A stretch of 60,295 nucleotides of DNA from an uncultured Eubacteriales bacterium (GCA_902465435.1 CABQNH010000007.1:1-60295); one strand, 5' to 3'. Shown: positions 26,585 to 34,996, counted from the first letter of the stretch. The notes: a model not told the origin generated them from the letters alone. Translations and numbers: made by a program.

Positions 26585-26995
26585 CTATTCCTGTGTGCTC
26601 TGCGCAAATGCGCAAATCACCGCCTGCATTCCGCGCCGTTTCTGTACCATGCGATTCCACCAAACCGCCGCGCCCACGCCAAGTAAAAAGCCGACCGCAC
26701 TGCCTGCGCCCGCGAAGCCCAGTCCGGCTCCGAGCGCATACCCCGCGAAAAACAGCAGGAGCGGCAGAAGATAGACGATTCCCGCAGCAAGAAGCACCTG
26801 CCGCGATTCCGTTTGAACGATCACAATGTCGTTGACGCACGCGCCGATTGGATTCCGCGCGCAGACCGCCACGGTACGCGCTGCCGAGCAGCCGCCGCAC
26901 TGTCCGCACTCGCCGGAGCAGGCCGCAGACCGCAAGACAGTCAGCTCCGCCCTTCCGTCCTCCAAAATGCGCGTTACCCGCGCCGTTTCCTCCAT
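26585..26995 (-). CDS. RseC/SoxR-reducing-system family membrane protein
   Basis: A 136-aa protein: an N-terminal strand domain with four Cys in CSGECGQCGGCSA (about residues 26-38), then two transmembrane helices (about 67-88 and 92-112) and a basic tail. This is the RseC/MucC layout, where the Cys cluster is linked to SoxR reduction or electron transfer beside Rnf complexes. No rnf genes are present here. Its ATG is one base after the cdaR stop. Confidence 0.85.
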   Translation of the reverse strand: MEETARVTRILEDGRAELTVLRSAACSGECGQCGGCSAARTVAVCARNPIGACVNDIVIVQTESRQVLLAAGIVYLLPLLLFFAGYALGAGLGFAGAGSAVGFLLGVGAAVWWNRMVQKRRGMQAVICAFAQSTQE

Positions 26996-26996
26996 C

Positions 26997-28247
26997 TCAG
27001 GAGCCCTTCTGCGTTCGCGTCACGACAACCGTCGGACTTCCAAGCACACCGACTTCGGGGAACTCCGGAACGCCGACACTCAGTGCTACCGTCGTAGAGG
27101 CGTTCACGCAATCGGCATAATTAATGGTTGCGCGCAGATCGTCCTCCGTAATCTTTGCAATCGCTTCAGCCTTGCCGCGCAGGCGGATCGTGACCGTGGT
27201 TCCCGCAATTGCGACCTCCATCCCGTCATCCGTCTTATTCAGCACGCTGATTCGGTCTACCGGAAGCGTCAATGTCTTTGTGGAGAGTCCCACAAGCGTG
27301 ATCGTCACACGCACCTTCTGCACATTCGATTCGTTTGTAATATTCTGCGGCAGTTCCACAGCGAACTCCCTTGTCACGCTGTTTTCCAGAATCTCCTCCA
27401 GCTTCACCGTGCCAAGCTTCCATTCTCCGTTCAGCGCGTCGATCGTGCGCGCCTCGCCGCTCACCGTAATGGTCTTCGGGTAATAATCGATTTTTACATT
27501 GGCCTCTGTTGCGCCGCCGCCCGCCATCAGGTTCAGGCCGAACTGCAGCTCCTGAATTCGCAGAACGGGAACCGTCGCGTCCACCTGCGTCAGGCTTGCC
27601 GTAACGTTCTTTGACGGAACGATTTCTTCGCCGCCCGCGTCCAGGAAGTGGATGGCAGCCGTCTGCTTTGTCGTGGTGTCCAGACCTTCAACGTTCAGCG
27701 CAATATACGCGCCGTAGATCTCGTTGATCTCCTCCACGGGGCCCATGACCTGCACGGTATCCGCGCTGAGCGTAATATTGGCGCTGCCGAGCGTATAGCC
27801 CTCCTGCACCTCGCCCGTGGTTCGCTTTTCGATCTCCAGCTCCTTGCTGCCGATCTCGCTCACGACAACGTGCACCGTCGTGCGCGAGGGTGTCGGGCTG
27901 ATGTCGCCGCTTGCGACAGGTGTGGGATAGTCAATGGAATAGCTGAGGTTATACTCTCCCGGCTCCTTGATTCGGCCTGCGTCCGCCGTCAGCACGATGT
28001 TGCCGCTGCTCAGCTGCTTCAAGTCGGTCCGTTTGCCGGAAAGCGTCATATTGATCGTCGTGTTTTCCCCGTAAGTAATCATGAGATTTCTGCTTGCAAG
28101 CGTTTCCAGCCCGTCAAAGACGACCGGGATATTGCGGATCGTCACGGTATCATCCGGCGCGACGACCGTCACGACATAGATCCACAGGACAACGGAAGCA
28201 ACGAGCGCCAGCAGGAACGAAAGCAGTTTGTTGTGATTCCGCATCAT
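26997..28247 (-). CDS. cdaR: CdaR/YbbR-domain regulator of c-di-AMP synthase
   Basis: A 416-aa protein with an N-terminal signal-anchor helix (LLSFLLALVASVVLWIYVV) and four extracytoplasmic YbbR repeats of about 80 residues each, recognisable from repeating phrases such as RNIPVVFDGL, PVDRISVLN and valine-rich strands. CdaR binds CdaA in the membrane and modulates c-di-AMP production. Its ATG overlaps the cdaA stop (ATGA). The usual next gene, glmM, is missing; RseC-like and DUF5685 genes take its place. Confidence 0.93.
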   Translation of the reverse strand: MMRNHNKLLSFLLALVASVVLWIYVVTVVAPDDTVTIRNIPVVFDGLETLASRNLMITYGENTTINMTLSGKRTDLKQLSSGNIVLTADAGRIKEPGEYNLSYSIDYPTPVASGDISPTPSRTTVHVVVSEIGSKELEIEKRTTGEVQEGYTLGSANITLSADTVQVMGPVEEINEIYGAYIALNVEGLDTTTKQTAAIHFLDAGGEEIVPSKNVTASLTQVDATVPVLRIQELQFGLNLMAGGGATEANVKIDYYPKTITVSGEARTIDALNGEWKLGTVKLEEILENSVTREFAVELPQNITNESNVQKVRVTITLVGLSTKTLTLPVDRISVLNKTDDGMEVAIAGTTVTIRLRGKAEAIAKITEDDLRATINYADCVNASTTVALSVGVPEFPEVGVLGSPTVVVTRTQKGS

Positions 28248-29104
28248 TTGTCACCCTTTTTCATCACGCGATTGTAAAGCCTTGTCAGCCGGTTTTCCTT
28301 CTTTTCTCCCAGCGGCGCCAGTTCATTGCGCAGAAGATGCTCGAGCATCTGCGGAGCAAGATGGCGCTTCAGCATCCCGCCGACCGCAACGGAAATCGTC
28401 CCCGTCTCCTCCGAAACAATGACCACGATCGCATCCGACACCTCGCTGATGCCGATGCCCGCTCTGTGCCGCGTGCCGAGATCACTGTTCAAATGCTCGT
28501 TTTTCGAAAGGGGCAGCACGCAGCCGGCCGCCGCAACTCTTCCGTTGCGGACGATCACTGCGCCGTCGTGCAGGGACGCCTTGGGAAAGAAAATGTTGCG
28601 CAGCAGCTCTGCCGAGAGCCGCGCATCCACAACGGTTCCTGTCTTCTCGTATTCCGCCAGCGACGTGCTCCGTTCAAATGCGAGCAGTACGCCGATCTTT
28701 TCGCGGGACATCGTCTCACAGGCGGAAACGGTTTGAGAAATCACGCGGTCGATTTCGTGCACCTGCCCGCGCGGCTCGATCATGCCGAAAATCGATTTTC
28801 CTCCAACCTTTTCCAGCGCGCGGCGCAGCTCCGGCTGAAACACGATCAAAAGCGCAATAAGGCCGACCTGCAAAATCTCGTCGAGAATAAAATTCAGCGC
28901 GTGCAGACTGAGTACGCCGGTCAACCAGGTCAAAAGCAGCAGCATGACAATGCTCTTTGCAATGCGCGAGGTAGCCGAGGAGCGGATCTGCATCATCAGG
29001 GTGTAGATTAAAAATGCAACGACCAGAATATCGATGATGTCTGTAATCTTAATGGTCGGCAGCATTGCAATAAAATCGCTGAAATAATTGAAGATTGTTT
29101 TCAT
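28244..29104 (-). CDS. cdaA: Membrane diadenylate cyclase CdaA
   Basis: A 286-aa enzyme making cyclic di-AMP from two ATP. Three N-terminal transmembrane helices (about 10-95) are followed by a DisA_N catalytic domain with the DGA motif (HDGAVIVRNGR) and RHRAGIG. The start ATG at 29104 has GGAGG seven bases upstream; an in-frame TTG at 29110 is too close to the site. First gene of the long minus-strand string; a strong promoter is at 29146-29174. Confidence 0.96.
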   Translation of the reverse strand: MKTIFNYFSDFIAMLPTIKITDIIDILVVAFLIYTLMMQIRSSATSRIAKSIVMLLLLTWLTGVLSLHALNFILDEILQVGLIALLIVFQPELRRALEKVGGKSIFGMIEPRGQVHEIDRVISQTVSACETMSREKIGVLLAFERSTSLAEYEKTGTVVDARLSAELLRNIFFPKASLHDGAVIVRNGRVAAAGCVLPLSKNEHLNSDLGTRHRAGIGISEVSDAIVVIVSEETGTISVAVGGMLKRHLAPQMLEHLLRNELAPLGEKKENRLTRLYNRVMKKGDK

Positions 29105-29145
29105 TGTCAATCCTCCGCGTATACGAGTTCTATTATATCTTGATA

Positions 29146-29174
29146 ATTATATCCCAAAATCCCATCAATAGCAA
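29146..29174 (-). promoter_or_regulatory. Sigma-A promoter of the cdaA operon
   Basis: Minus strand TTGCTA, 17-bp spacer, perfect TATAAT. A second TATAAT occurs 10 bp further downstream (29132-29137), giving a possible tandem start. This is the only clear promoter seen ahead of the 18 genes ending with rsgA. Confidence 0.75.
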
Positions 29175-29201
29175 GTAGGAATGCGTGATTTCCAAAAACA
29201 A

Positions 29202-30341
29202 TTATTCTTCCGTTGTCTCCTGCTCTGCCCCACGGCATACCGATTGCAGGATGCGCAAAAACGCGGAAACCTCCCGCGGCGTATTCCATACGGAGAAACT
29301 GAGACGCACCGTTCCCGTGCGCTTCGTCCCGGCGCTTTCATGCGCCAGCGGCGCGCAATGCAGCCCCGCACGGACGCAGGCGCCGCACCGCGCCAGGCGC
29401 TGCGCCAGCGTTTCACAGTCGATTCCCTTCGCCGTAAAGGATAGAACGCCGGTCTGCCGCCCGTGCGCCGCCGCGAATACATGAACCCCCTCCAGCCGCC
29501 GCATTCCTTTGACCGCCTGAAGAAGGAGCGCGTCCTCGCTTCGCGCAATTGCCTGCGGCGTTCTGCTGCGAACAAACCGAAGTCCCGCCGCCAGACCCGC
29601 GATCCCCGGCACGTTATGCGTCCCGGCCTCCAGCTGATCCGGCAGGAAATCCGGCATTTCGCGGCTGTCGGATATGCTTCCCGTGCCGCCCTGCAGGATC
29701 GGCTTCGCCGTATGCCCGCAGAGCAGGATTCCCGTTCCCTGCGGCCCATAGAGCGCCTTGTGCCCCGGCATAGCGATAAACGCCGCCGAAAGCGCCCGCA
29801 GGGACAGCGGCAGGATCCCCGCCGACTGCGAGGCGTCCACCACCAGCGGAATTCCCCGCTCCCGGCACAGCGCCGCAATCCTTTCAATCGGCAGCACATA
29901 GCCGAAAACATTGGAAACGTGCGTGCAAACAACGGCGCGTGTTTCCGGTGTCATGGCCTTTGCAAACTGTCGAACGGTATCTTCCTCGTTAAACAGGCGG
30001 CGACCCGCCGGGCAGATTTCCGCGCCGATCGCAAAAAGCGGCCGCAGCACCGCGTTGTGCTCAAAGCCCGAAATAACGACACGGTCTCCCGCGCTGACCA
30101 GAGAACGAATCGCAATATTCAGTCCATGCGTTGCATGAAAGGTAAATACGACCTGCTCCGGCGACGCGTCGAACAGCGCGGCCGCCTCCTCCCGGCAGGC
30201 AAAAACCTCCTGCGCCGCGCGCATCGCGGGCAAATGGCCGCCGCGTCCAACGCTTGCGCAGTGGCGCATGGCCTCCAAGACAGCACGCTCTGTCTCCGGC
30301 GGTTTCTTCAGTGTCGTTGCAGCGTTGTCAAAATAAATCAC
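29202..30341 (-). CDS. Cysteine-desulfurase-like aminotransferase (EF2568 type)
   Basis: A 379-aa PLP enzyme of class V, starting IYFDNAATTLKKP. The PLP lysine lies in MPGHKALYGPQGTG, the His stacking on PLP in VVCTHVSNVFG, and a candidate active-site Cys in RAGLHCAPLAHE. This is the group near EF2568, associated with selenium or sulfur mobilisation rather than classical IscS. GTG at 30341 overlaps the DUF3343 stop. The DUF3343 partner supports a sulfur/selenium relay. No selD or iscU is nearby. Confidence 0.9.
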   Translation of the reverse strand: MIYFDNAATTLKKPPETERAVLEAMRHCASVGRGGHLPAMRAAQEVFACREEAAALFDASPEQVVFTFHATHGLNIAIRSLVSAGDRVVISGFEHNAVLRPLFAIGAEICPAGRRLFNEEDTVRQFAKAMTPETRAVVCTHVSNVFGYVLPIERIAALCRERGIPLVVDASQSAGILPLSLRALSAAFIAMPGHKALYGPQGTGILLCGHTAKPILQGGTGSISDSREMPDFLPDQLEAGTHNVPGIAGLAAGLRFVRSRTPQAIARSEDALLLQAVKGMRRLEGVHVFAAAHGRQTGVLSFTAKGIDCETLAQRLARCGACVRAGLHCAPLAHESAGTKRTGTVRLSFSVWNTPREVSAFLRILQSVCRGAEQETTEE

Positions 30342-30589
30342 GGCAGCGCCTCCCAGCGGCCGTCCGGCGTTCGAACGAATACCCGGCTGTACGGCACCGC
30401 GTTGGCCTGCAGGGCACGCAATGCAGGCGCATAGTCCTCCTCATGCACGCGGATGCAGTAGCCGCAGCCCTGCATCTGAACGGCACGCGGCGTGCGCTGC
30501 AGGACATGGTCGATCCCGGCTCTATCCAGAACCTTCGCGCCACGCTGCGCGGGCGTGATCGAGCGAAAGGTAAAAAAATAGGCATACAT
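30338..30589 (-). CDS. DUF3343 putative Se/S carrier protein
   Basis: An 83-aa protein: FFTFRSITPAQRGAKVLDRAG, then a central MQGCGYCIRV with a CxxC pair that could carry persulfide or selenide, and a C-terminal YSRVF strand. DUF3343 proteins are thought to accept sulfur or selenium from adjacent desulfurases. GGAGGG precedes the ATG. Its stop overlaps the desulfurase GTG, so the two are coupled. Confidence 0.85.
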   Translation of the reverse strand: MYAYFFTFRSITPAQRGAKVLDRAGIDHVLQRTPRAVQMQGCGYCIRVHEEDYAPALRALQANAVPYSRVFVRTPDGRWEALP

Positions 30590-30721
30590 AAAAAATCCCT
30601 CCGCCCTATCTTATGCGAAGGTCGGTGCTTTTGCGAAGAGCGACATCGTTCTTCTTTCCGGCAGATACGGCATCACGCCCGCAGCTCAAAATATCGCGCC
30701 CTCAGTTTAAAAAATACCAAT

Positions 30722-30754
30722 GCGGCGCAGGCGGAAAAATTCCGTCTGCGCCGC
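30722..30754 (-). terminator. Terminator after ispF
   Basis: The imperfect stem gcggcgcaggcgga/tccgtctgcgccgc closes on a five-base loop, 18 bp beyond the ispF stop on the minus strand, with a T-rich stretch eight bases later. Confidence 0.65.
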
Positions 30755-30771
30755 ACAAAGCCGCACAAATT

Positions 30772-31242
30772 TTATTCCTCCAAAAGGCAGACCGCATGGC
30801 ACGCTATGCCCTCGCCGCGTCCCGTAAAGCCCAAGCCCTCCTCCGTGGTCGCCTTGATATTCACGCGTTCCACAGAAATGTCGAGTGTTTTTGCAAGCTG
30901 CTCCTCCATCTGCGGGATATACGACGCGATTTTCGGCCGCTGCGCCAGCACGGTTACGTCGAGATTGCCGACGCGCAGTCCCTTTTCTTTTAAAATCCCG
31001 CCAGCCTGCTGCAAAAGCAGCAGGCTGGAAATTCCCTTATACTGCGGATCCGTATCCGGAAAAAGCTTGCCGATATCGCCGGCCTTTGCCGCGCCGAGCA
31101 GCGCGTCCATAACGGCGTGCGTCAGCACGTCCGCGTCCGAATGGCCGTCCAGCCCCAGCGCATATGGGATCTCCACGCCGCCAAGGATCAGCGCCCTGCC
31201 CTCCTTCAGGCGGTGTACGTCATAGCCGTGTCCAATTCTCAT
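30772..31242 (-). CDS. ispF: 2-C-methyl-D-erythritol 2,4-cyclodiphosphate synthase
   Basis: A 156-aa MEP-pathway enzyme. It starts MRIGHGYDVHRL with the zinc Asp and His (DVH), and has GHSDADVLTHA with the third ligand and TTEGLGFTGRGEG near the C-terminus. It cyclises CDP-ME-2-phosphate and releases CMP. The start at 31242 has AAGGGAG upstream and overlaps ispD by 23 bp. Confidence 0.96.
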   Translation of the reverse strand: MRIGHGYDVHRLKEGRALILGGVEIPYALGLDGHSDADVLTHAVMDALLGAAKAGDIGKLFPDTDPQYKGISSLLLLQQAGGILKEKGLRVGNLDVTVLAQRPKIASYIPQMEEQLAKTLDISVERVNIKATTEEGLGFTGRGEGIACHAVCLLEE

Positions 31243-31951
31243 TGTCCCGTCTCCCTTGCAGAATCGCCGCCGCAACCGTCAGGTCGATCGGCGTTGTAAT
31301 CTTGATGTTCTCGTCGCTGCCCTCCACCAGATGCACCGGAACGCCCAGATGCTCCGCGGCGGAGCAGTCATCCGTCAGCGTCACGCCGTCCGCCTGCGCC
31401 TTCTGCAGCGCCGCACGGATCAAATCAAAGTCAAACACCTGCGGGGTCTGCACCGCAAACATACTGCTTCTGTCCGGCGTTTCGGTCACGATACGGCTGC
31501 GGTCGGCAAGCTTGACCGTATCCTTGACGGGAATCGCAGGCGCCGACGCATGAAAGCGCCTGGCGCAGCGGATCGCCGCCTCCAGGATACGATCTGTTAC
31601 CAGCGGTCTTGCGCCATCGTGAATGGCGACAAGCCCTTCCTTCCTTGTTACGGCAGCCAGACCGCACGCAACGGATTCCGCCCTGCTCGCGCCGCCCTTT
31701 ACAATGGCCGTCACCTTGGAAATTCCCTGCCGCTTAACCAGCGCGCCGATCGACTCGATCCTATCCTCGCGGGTGACCACCACAATTTCCCGGATGCTCG
31801 CGTTCTGCGCAAAAGCTTTCATCGTGCGCGCGATCACCGGTTCGCCGTCCAGCTCTGCGAAAATCTTATCGATCCCCCGCATGCGGGACGCCGAGCCTGC
31901 CGCAACGATCACCGCGCTGCAATAAGGATTCCGAAAAGAAAACAACGCCAT
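31220..31951 (-). CDS. ispD: 2-C-methyl-D-erythritol 4-phosphate cytidylyltransferase
   Basis: A 243-aa nucleotidyltransferase with the CTP loop AAGSASRMRGIDK, DGARPLV, and TDDCSAAEHLG. It couples MEP to CTP, the step two before IspF. Start ATG at 31951 has GAGGTG upstream; an in-frame GTG at 31960 lies in that site. Ten bases after murD; overlaps ispF. Confidence 0.95.
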   Translation of the reverse strand: MALFSFRNPYCSAVIVAAGSASRMRGIDKIFAELDGEPVIARTMKAFAQNASIREIVVVTREDRIESIGALVKRQGISKVTAIVKGGASRAESVACGLAAVTRKEGLVAIHDGARPLVTDRILEAAIRCARRFHASAPAIPVKDTVKLADRSRIVTETPDRSSMFAVQTPQVFDFDLIRAALQKAQADGVTLTDDCSAAEHLGVPVHLVEGSDENIKITTPIDLTVAAAILQGRRDNENWTRL

Positions 31952-31961
31952 CGGCCGCACC

Positions 31962-33341
31962 TCATAACTCCATCACAATTTTCTTAAACGTTTTCCCGCG
32001 CACCATAAAATTCTTAAACCGATCAAACGCCGCACTGGCGGGAGAAAGCAGCACAACGTCGCCCAGCTTGGCAAGCGTGGACGCCGCGCAAACCGCCTCG
32101 CGGAAATCGTCGATCTCCAGAATGCGCGGGTGTCCCTCGGAATATTCCGGCGCTTGAACCGTCGCCGCCTTGATCTTGTCGCCGGTGTCGCCGGTGCAAA
32201 TCAGCGTCTTGACATGCGATACGATTTCCGGCCCAAGAACATCGTAAGGAATATGCTTGTCATATCCGCCCGCAATCAGGATCACCTTCCGGTCAAAGCT
32301 CTTCAGTCCGGCAATCGTGCGGCTTGGCGACGAAGCAATGGAATCGTTATAATAGCTCACGCCGTCCTTTACGCGTACCAGCTCGATCCGGTGCTCCACG
32401 CCGCCGAAGCGCCCCGCCACTGCGCGAATCGCCTCGTCTGAAACAATTCCCTCCGTCGCTGCAATGGCCGCCATGTAGTTTTCCACATTATGAAGCCCCG
32501 GAAGCAGGATTTCCTCGCGCCGAAGGATCGGCGTGATTTGCTCCCCGCGCTTCCGATACACCACGCCGTCACGGAAAAATACGCCGTGCTCCGGCTCCGT
32601 CTCACGGGAAAACAGCCGCACATGGCCGCGCGCCAGCGGCGCAAACCCGGCCGTGATCGCATTGTCTGCATTGAGTACCAGAATGCCGTCCTCCTTCTGG
32701 TGCAGGAAGACGTTCTCCTTCGCCTCGATATACTCCTGCATGTCGCGGTGGATATCCAGGTGGTTGGGCGCAAGATTCGTTACAATCGCGATCTCCGGGC
32801 TAAAGGGCATATCCATGAGCTGGAAGGAGCTAAGCTCCAGCACCGCCCAGTCCTCCCTTTGCATCTGCTCTGCGCAGTCGAGCAGCGGCTTGCCGATGTT
32901 GCCCCCAAGCCAAACGCGTTTTCCCTGCGCCTTCAGAAGCTCCGAAAGGATCGTCGAGGTCGTTGATTTTCCGTCCGAGCCGGTGACCCCGATGGTATGG
33001 CAGGGGCAAACCGCAAAAAATGCCTCCATCTCCGAGGTGACTCTCGCCCCCTGTGCGCGAAGCTGCAAAATCTCCGGCGTATTGGGATGCATTCCCGGCG
33101 TGCGGAACACGATGTCGCCGGAAAGATCGTCCAGATACTGCGCGCCGAGCCGGAGATGCGCGCCCTGCCGCTCCAGCTGCAGGACCTCCTCATCCAGCTG
33201 CTCGCGCGGCGTCTTATCGCAGGCCGTCACATCGATTCCGTGCTGAAGAAGCAGCCGAACCAGCGGCCGATTGCTCACGCCAAGTCCCAGAACGAGAATG
33301 CGCTTTCCCCGCATCGCTTCAAAATATTGTGAAACCGTCAT
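31962..33341 (-). CDS. murD: UDP-MurNAc-L-Ala:D-Glu ligase
   Basis: A 459-aa Mur ligase with N-terminal GLGVSNRPLVRLL nucleotide fold, P-loop GVTGSDGKSTT, NLAPNHLDIH, NDSIASSPSRT and GGYDKHIPY. It adds D-Glu to the muropeptide precursor in the cytoplasm. Start ATG at 33341 has AGAGG nine bases upstream. It sits apart from other mur genes, in an unusual operon with ispD and ispF, which supply the undecaprenyl precursor. Confidence 0.96.
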   Translation of the reverse strand: MTVSQYFEAMRGKRILVLGLGVSNRPLVRLLLQHGIDVTACDKTPREQLDEEVLQLERQGAHLRLGAQYLDDLSGDIVFRTPGMHPNTPEILQLRAQGARVTSEMEAFFAVCPCHTIGVTGSDGKSTTSTILSELLKAQGKRVWLGGNIGKPLLDCAEQMQREDWAVLELSSFQLMDMPFSPEIAIVTNLAPNHLDIHRDMQEYIEAKENVFLHQKEDGILVLNADNAITAGFAPLARGHVRLFSRETEPEHGVFFRDGVVYRKRGEQITPILRREEILLPGLHNVENYMAAIAATEGIVSDEAIRAVAGRFGGVEHRIELVRVKDGVSYYNDSIASSPSRTIAGLKSFDRKVILIAGGYDKHIPYDVLGPEIVSHVKTLICTGDTGDKIKAATVQAPEYSEGHPRILEIDDFREAVCAASTLAKLGDVVLLSPASAAFDRFKNFMVRGKTFKKIVMEL

Positions 33342-33410
33342 AAAAACGAACCTCTTTTCCTTGCGATTCCTCCGGCGGGCTGCGCCGCACATTTTTATTT
33401 CATGTTTATT

Positions 33411-33439
33411 ATTATAGCCTCAACAAGCAATTTTTGCAA
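33411..33439 (-). promoter_or_regulatory. Sigma-A promoter of murD-ispD-ispF
   Basis: Minus strand TTGCAA, 17 bp, perfect TATAAT. Its -35 is only five bases from the -35 of the divergent rnpB promoter. Confidence 0.8.
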
Positions 33440-33444
33440 CTAAA

Positions 33445-33473
33445 TTGACAATTCGCCAAAAACATTGTAAAAT
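33445..33473 (+). promoter_or_regulatory. Sigma-A promoter of rnpB
   Basis: Perfect TTGACA, 17 bp, TAAAAT, seven bases before the mature RNase P RNA 5' end. Directly divergent from the murD promoter. Confidence 0.85.
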
Positions 33474-33479
33474 AGCCCT

Positions 33480-33824
33480 GCGACTGGGACGGACAGCCGC
33501 GCAAGGTGCGCCGAAAGGCCTCTTGTGAGGAAAGTCCGGGCTCCGCAGGGCAAGGATAACGGGTAACACCCGCCCAAGGCGACTTGAGGAAAAGTGCAAC
33601 AGAGATATACCGCCGCGCATTGCGCGGTAAGGGTGGAAAGGCGAGGTAAGAGCTCACCCATCGGCACGGAAGCGCCCGATGCTGTAAACTCTATCCGGAG
33701 CAACACCGTGGAGGAAGCGCATGGTCTGCCCGACCGCTTCCGAGGAGGTGGCTTGAGCGGCGCGGCAACGCGCCGCCAAGATAGATGGCTGTCAAGACAG
33801 AACCCGGCTTACAGTCCCAATCGC
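33480..33824 (+). ncRNA. rnpB: RNase P RNA, bacterial type A
   Basis: About 345 nt. The universal blocks are present: gaggaaagtccgggctcc (CR-I), agtgcaacagagata (CR-II), ggtaagggtggaaaggcg, gtaagagctcaccc, and the 3' CR-V with acagaacccggcttac. The ends pair (gcgactgggac with gtcccaatcgc) to make P1. This ribozyme matures tRNA 5' ends. Flanked by its own promoter and terminator. Confidence 0.97.
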
Positions 33825-33828
33825 AAAG

Positions 33829-33882
33829 AAGAACCGCCGCGCGGTGCCTTGTAAAAACAAGGCTGCCGCGCGGTGGTTCTTT
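33829..33882 (+). terminator. rnpB terminator
   Basis: A long hairpin, aagaaccgccgcgcgg...ccgcgcggtggttctt, with an inner gccttgt/acaaggc stem and AAAA loop, begins five bases after the RNase P RNA. Confidence 0.85.
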
Positions 33883-33937
33883 GAAACAACGCCGCACAAT
33901 TGCGTCTGCAGGCTTTGCCGAATGATGCAGTGTCGTC

Positions 33938-34738
33938 CTAATTCTCCGAGTCTGCATTTTCCGGCGGGAAATACAAATTTAAATCGACAACCGTGTCGAT
34001 TCCCGCCACCTGCCCAGCGTTGGAGTACTGCCAGAAGGAAAAGTCATACGCAAAGCTGGGGTACGGATCGTATTCCGCCAGCCAGAAGGGGTAATCCAAA
34101 AAGGACGCAAGGCGGAACATCCGATAGCCAAACTCCTGATTAAAATAGATCGCCGGCTGATAGCCGCCCGCTGTGATCGCGCCGCAGAAGGCCAAGGCGC
34201 AGGCGTTGAGCGTGCCGGAGTCCATATTGGCAGAACGCCCCGCGTCCACGCGTTCCCAGTCAAAGACGATCGGAAGCTCCAGCGCCTGTCCCGCCAGCTC
34301 CTGAAGCAGGAAATCCGCCTCTTCGCGCGCCTCTGCCTCATCAAGTGCCTGAGAAAAGAAGTACACGCCGACTAAGATCCCGTTGTCCCGCGCGCCCTGC
34401 AGATTCTCCCAAAAGCGTTCGTCCAAATGCACCGCGCCGCTGGTGTACCCGCGATAGCCGATGCGAAGCATGGCAAACTCGACGCCGTCCTGCCGTGCCG
34501 CCGCCCAGTCGATCTGCCCCTGATGCGCGGATACATCCACGCCGAACAGCGCCCTTCTCAGGCCGAGATAGCGTATGCGGCCGTTTTCCTCTTCAAATTC
34601 CTCCGCAAGAAACGAATTCTTCGGAACCGGATCCTCCCGCTGCGCTTCCGCCCGGCGGCTGCATGCGCTCAGCAGCAGCGCCATGCATAGCACAGCACAC
34701 AGTGCAAGGCTCCATAGGCCCCGCCGTCTTTGTTTCAT
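33938..34738 (-). CDS. GH25 (lysozyme-type) lipoprotein
   Basis: A 266-aa protein with a lipoprotein signal (WSLALCAVLCMALLLSAC; Cys about 26) and a GH25 muramidase-type barrel: GVDVSAHQGQIDW with the catalytic-site Asp, VYFFSQALDEAEA, and IVFDWERVD with the acidic DxE pair. WLAEYDPYP and FWQYSN follow, as in GH25. It should hydrolyse peptidoglycan outside the membrane. ATG at 34738 follows GGGGGCGG and gives the signal peptide; upstream in-frame codons are noncoding repeat sequence. Own promoter at 34764. Confidence 0.92.
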   Translation of the reverse strand: MKQRRRGLWSLALCAVLCMALLLSACSRRAEAQREDPVPKNSFLAEEFEEENGRIRYLGLRRALFGVDVSAHQGQIDWAAARQDGVEFAMLRIGYRGYTSGAVHLDERFWENLQGARDNGILVGVYFFSQALDEAEAREEADFLLQELAGQALELPIVFDWERVDAGRSANMDSGTLNACALAFCGAITAGGYQPAIYFNQEFGYRMFRLASFLDYPFWLAEYDPYPSFAYDFSFWQYSNAGQVAGIDTVVDLNLYFPPENADSEN

Positions 34739-34763
34739 TTTTCGCCGCCCCCTTTTTTCGATC

Positions 34764-34792
34764 AGTATAGCACAAATACGACAAAAAGCCAA
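34764..34792 (-). promoter_or_regulatory. Promoter of the GH25 gene
   Basis: Minus strand TTGGCT, 17 bp, TATACT, followed by a short leader to the ATG at 34738. Confidence 0.55.
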
Positions 34793-34835
34793 GCCGGGCA
34801 AGCGGCAAAGTCTGCGTTCGCTGCACGGCCGCGCA

Positions 34836-34952
34836 GAATGGGAAAACAATTCTGACGATTTCCACTTTAGATACGTCCATTCTGTTTTGGGTGCAAATTC
34901 CAACAGATTTCGTCTAAAAGCAGAAAACGATCCATTGGTTTGACTTACTTTA
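34836..34952 (+). repeat. Interspersed repeat copy F (decayed core, no ends)
   Basis: The core of the repeat is recognisable in order: gaatgggaaaacaattctga, tgacgatttccac, tacgtccattctg, aaattccaacagatt and tggtttgacttactt. Both terminal motifs and the palindromic half are missing. It lies between the divergent GH25 and CapA promoters and is an old, eroded copy. Confidence 0.7.
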
Positions 34953-34996
34953 GAGCCTTCCGGATCGCCCGCCGTCGCACTTTTTTCATAAAATGC

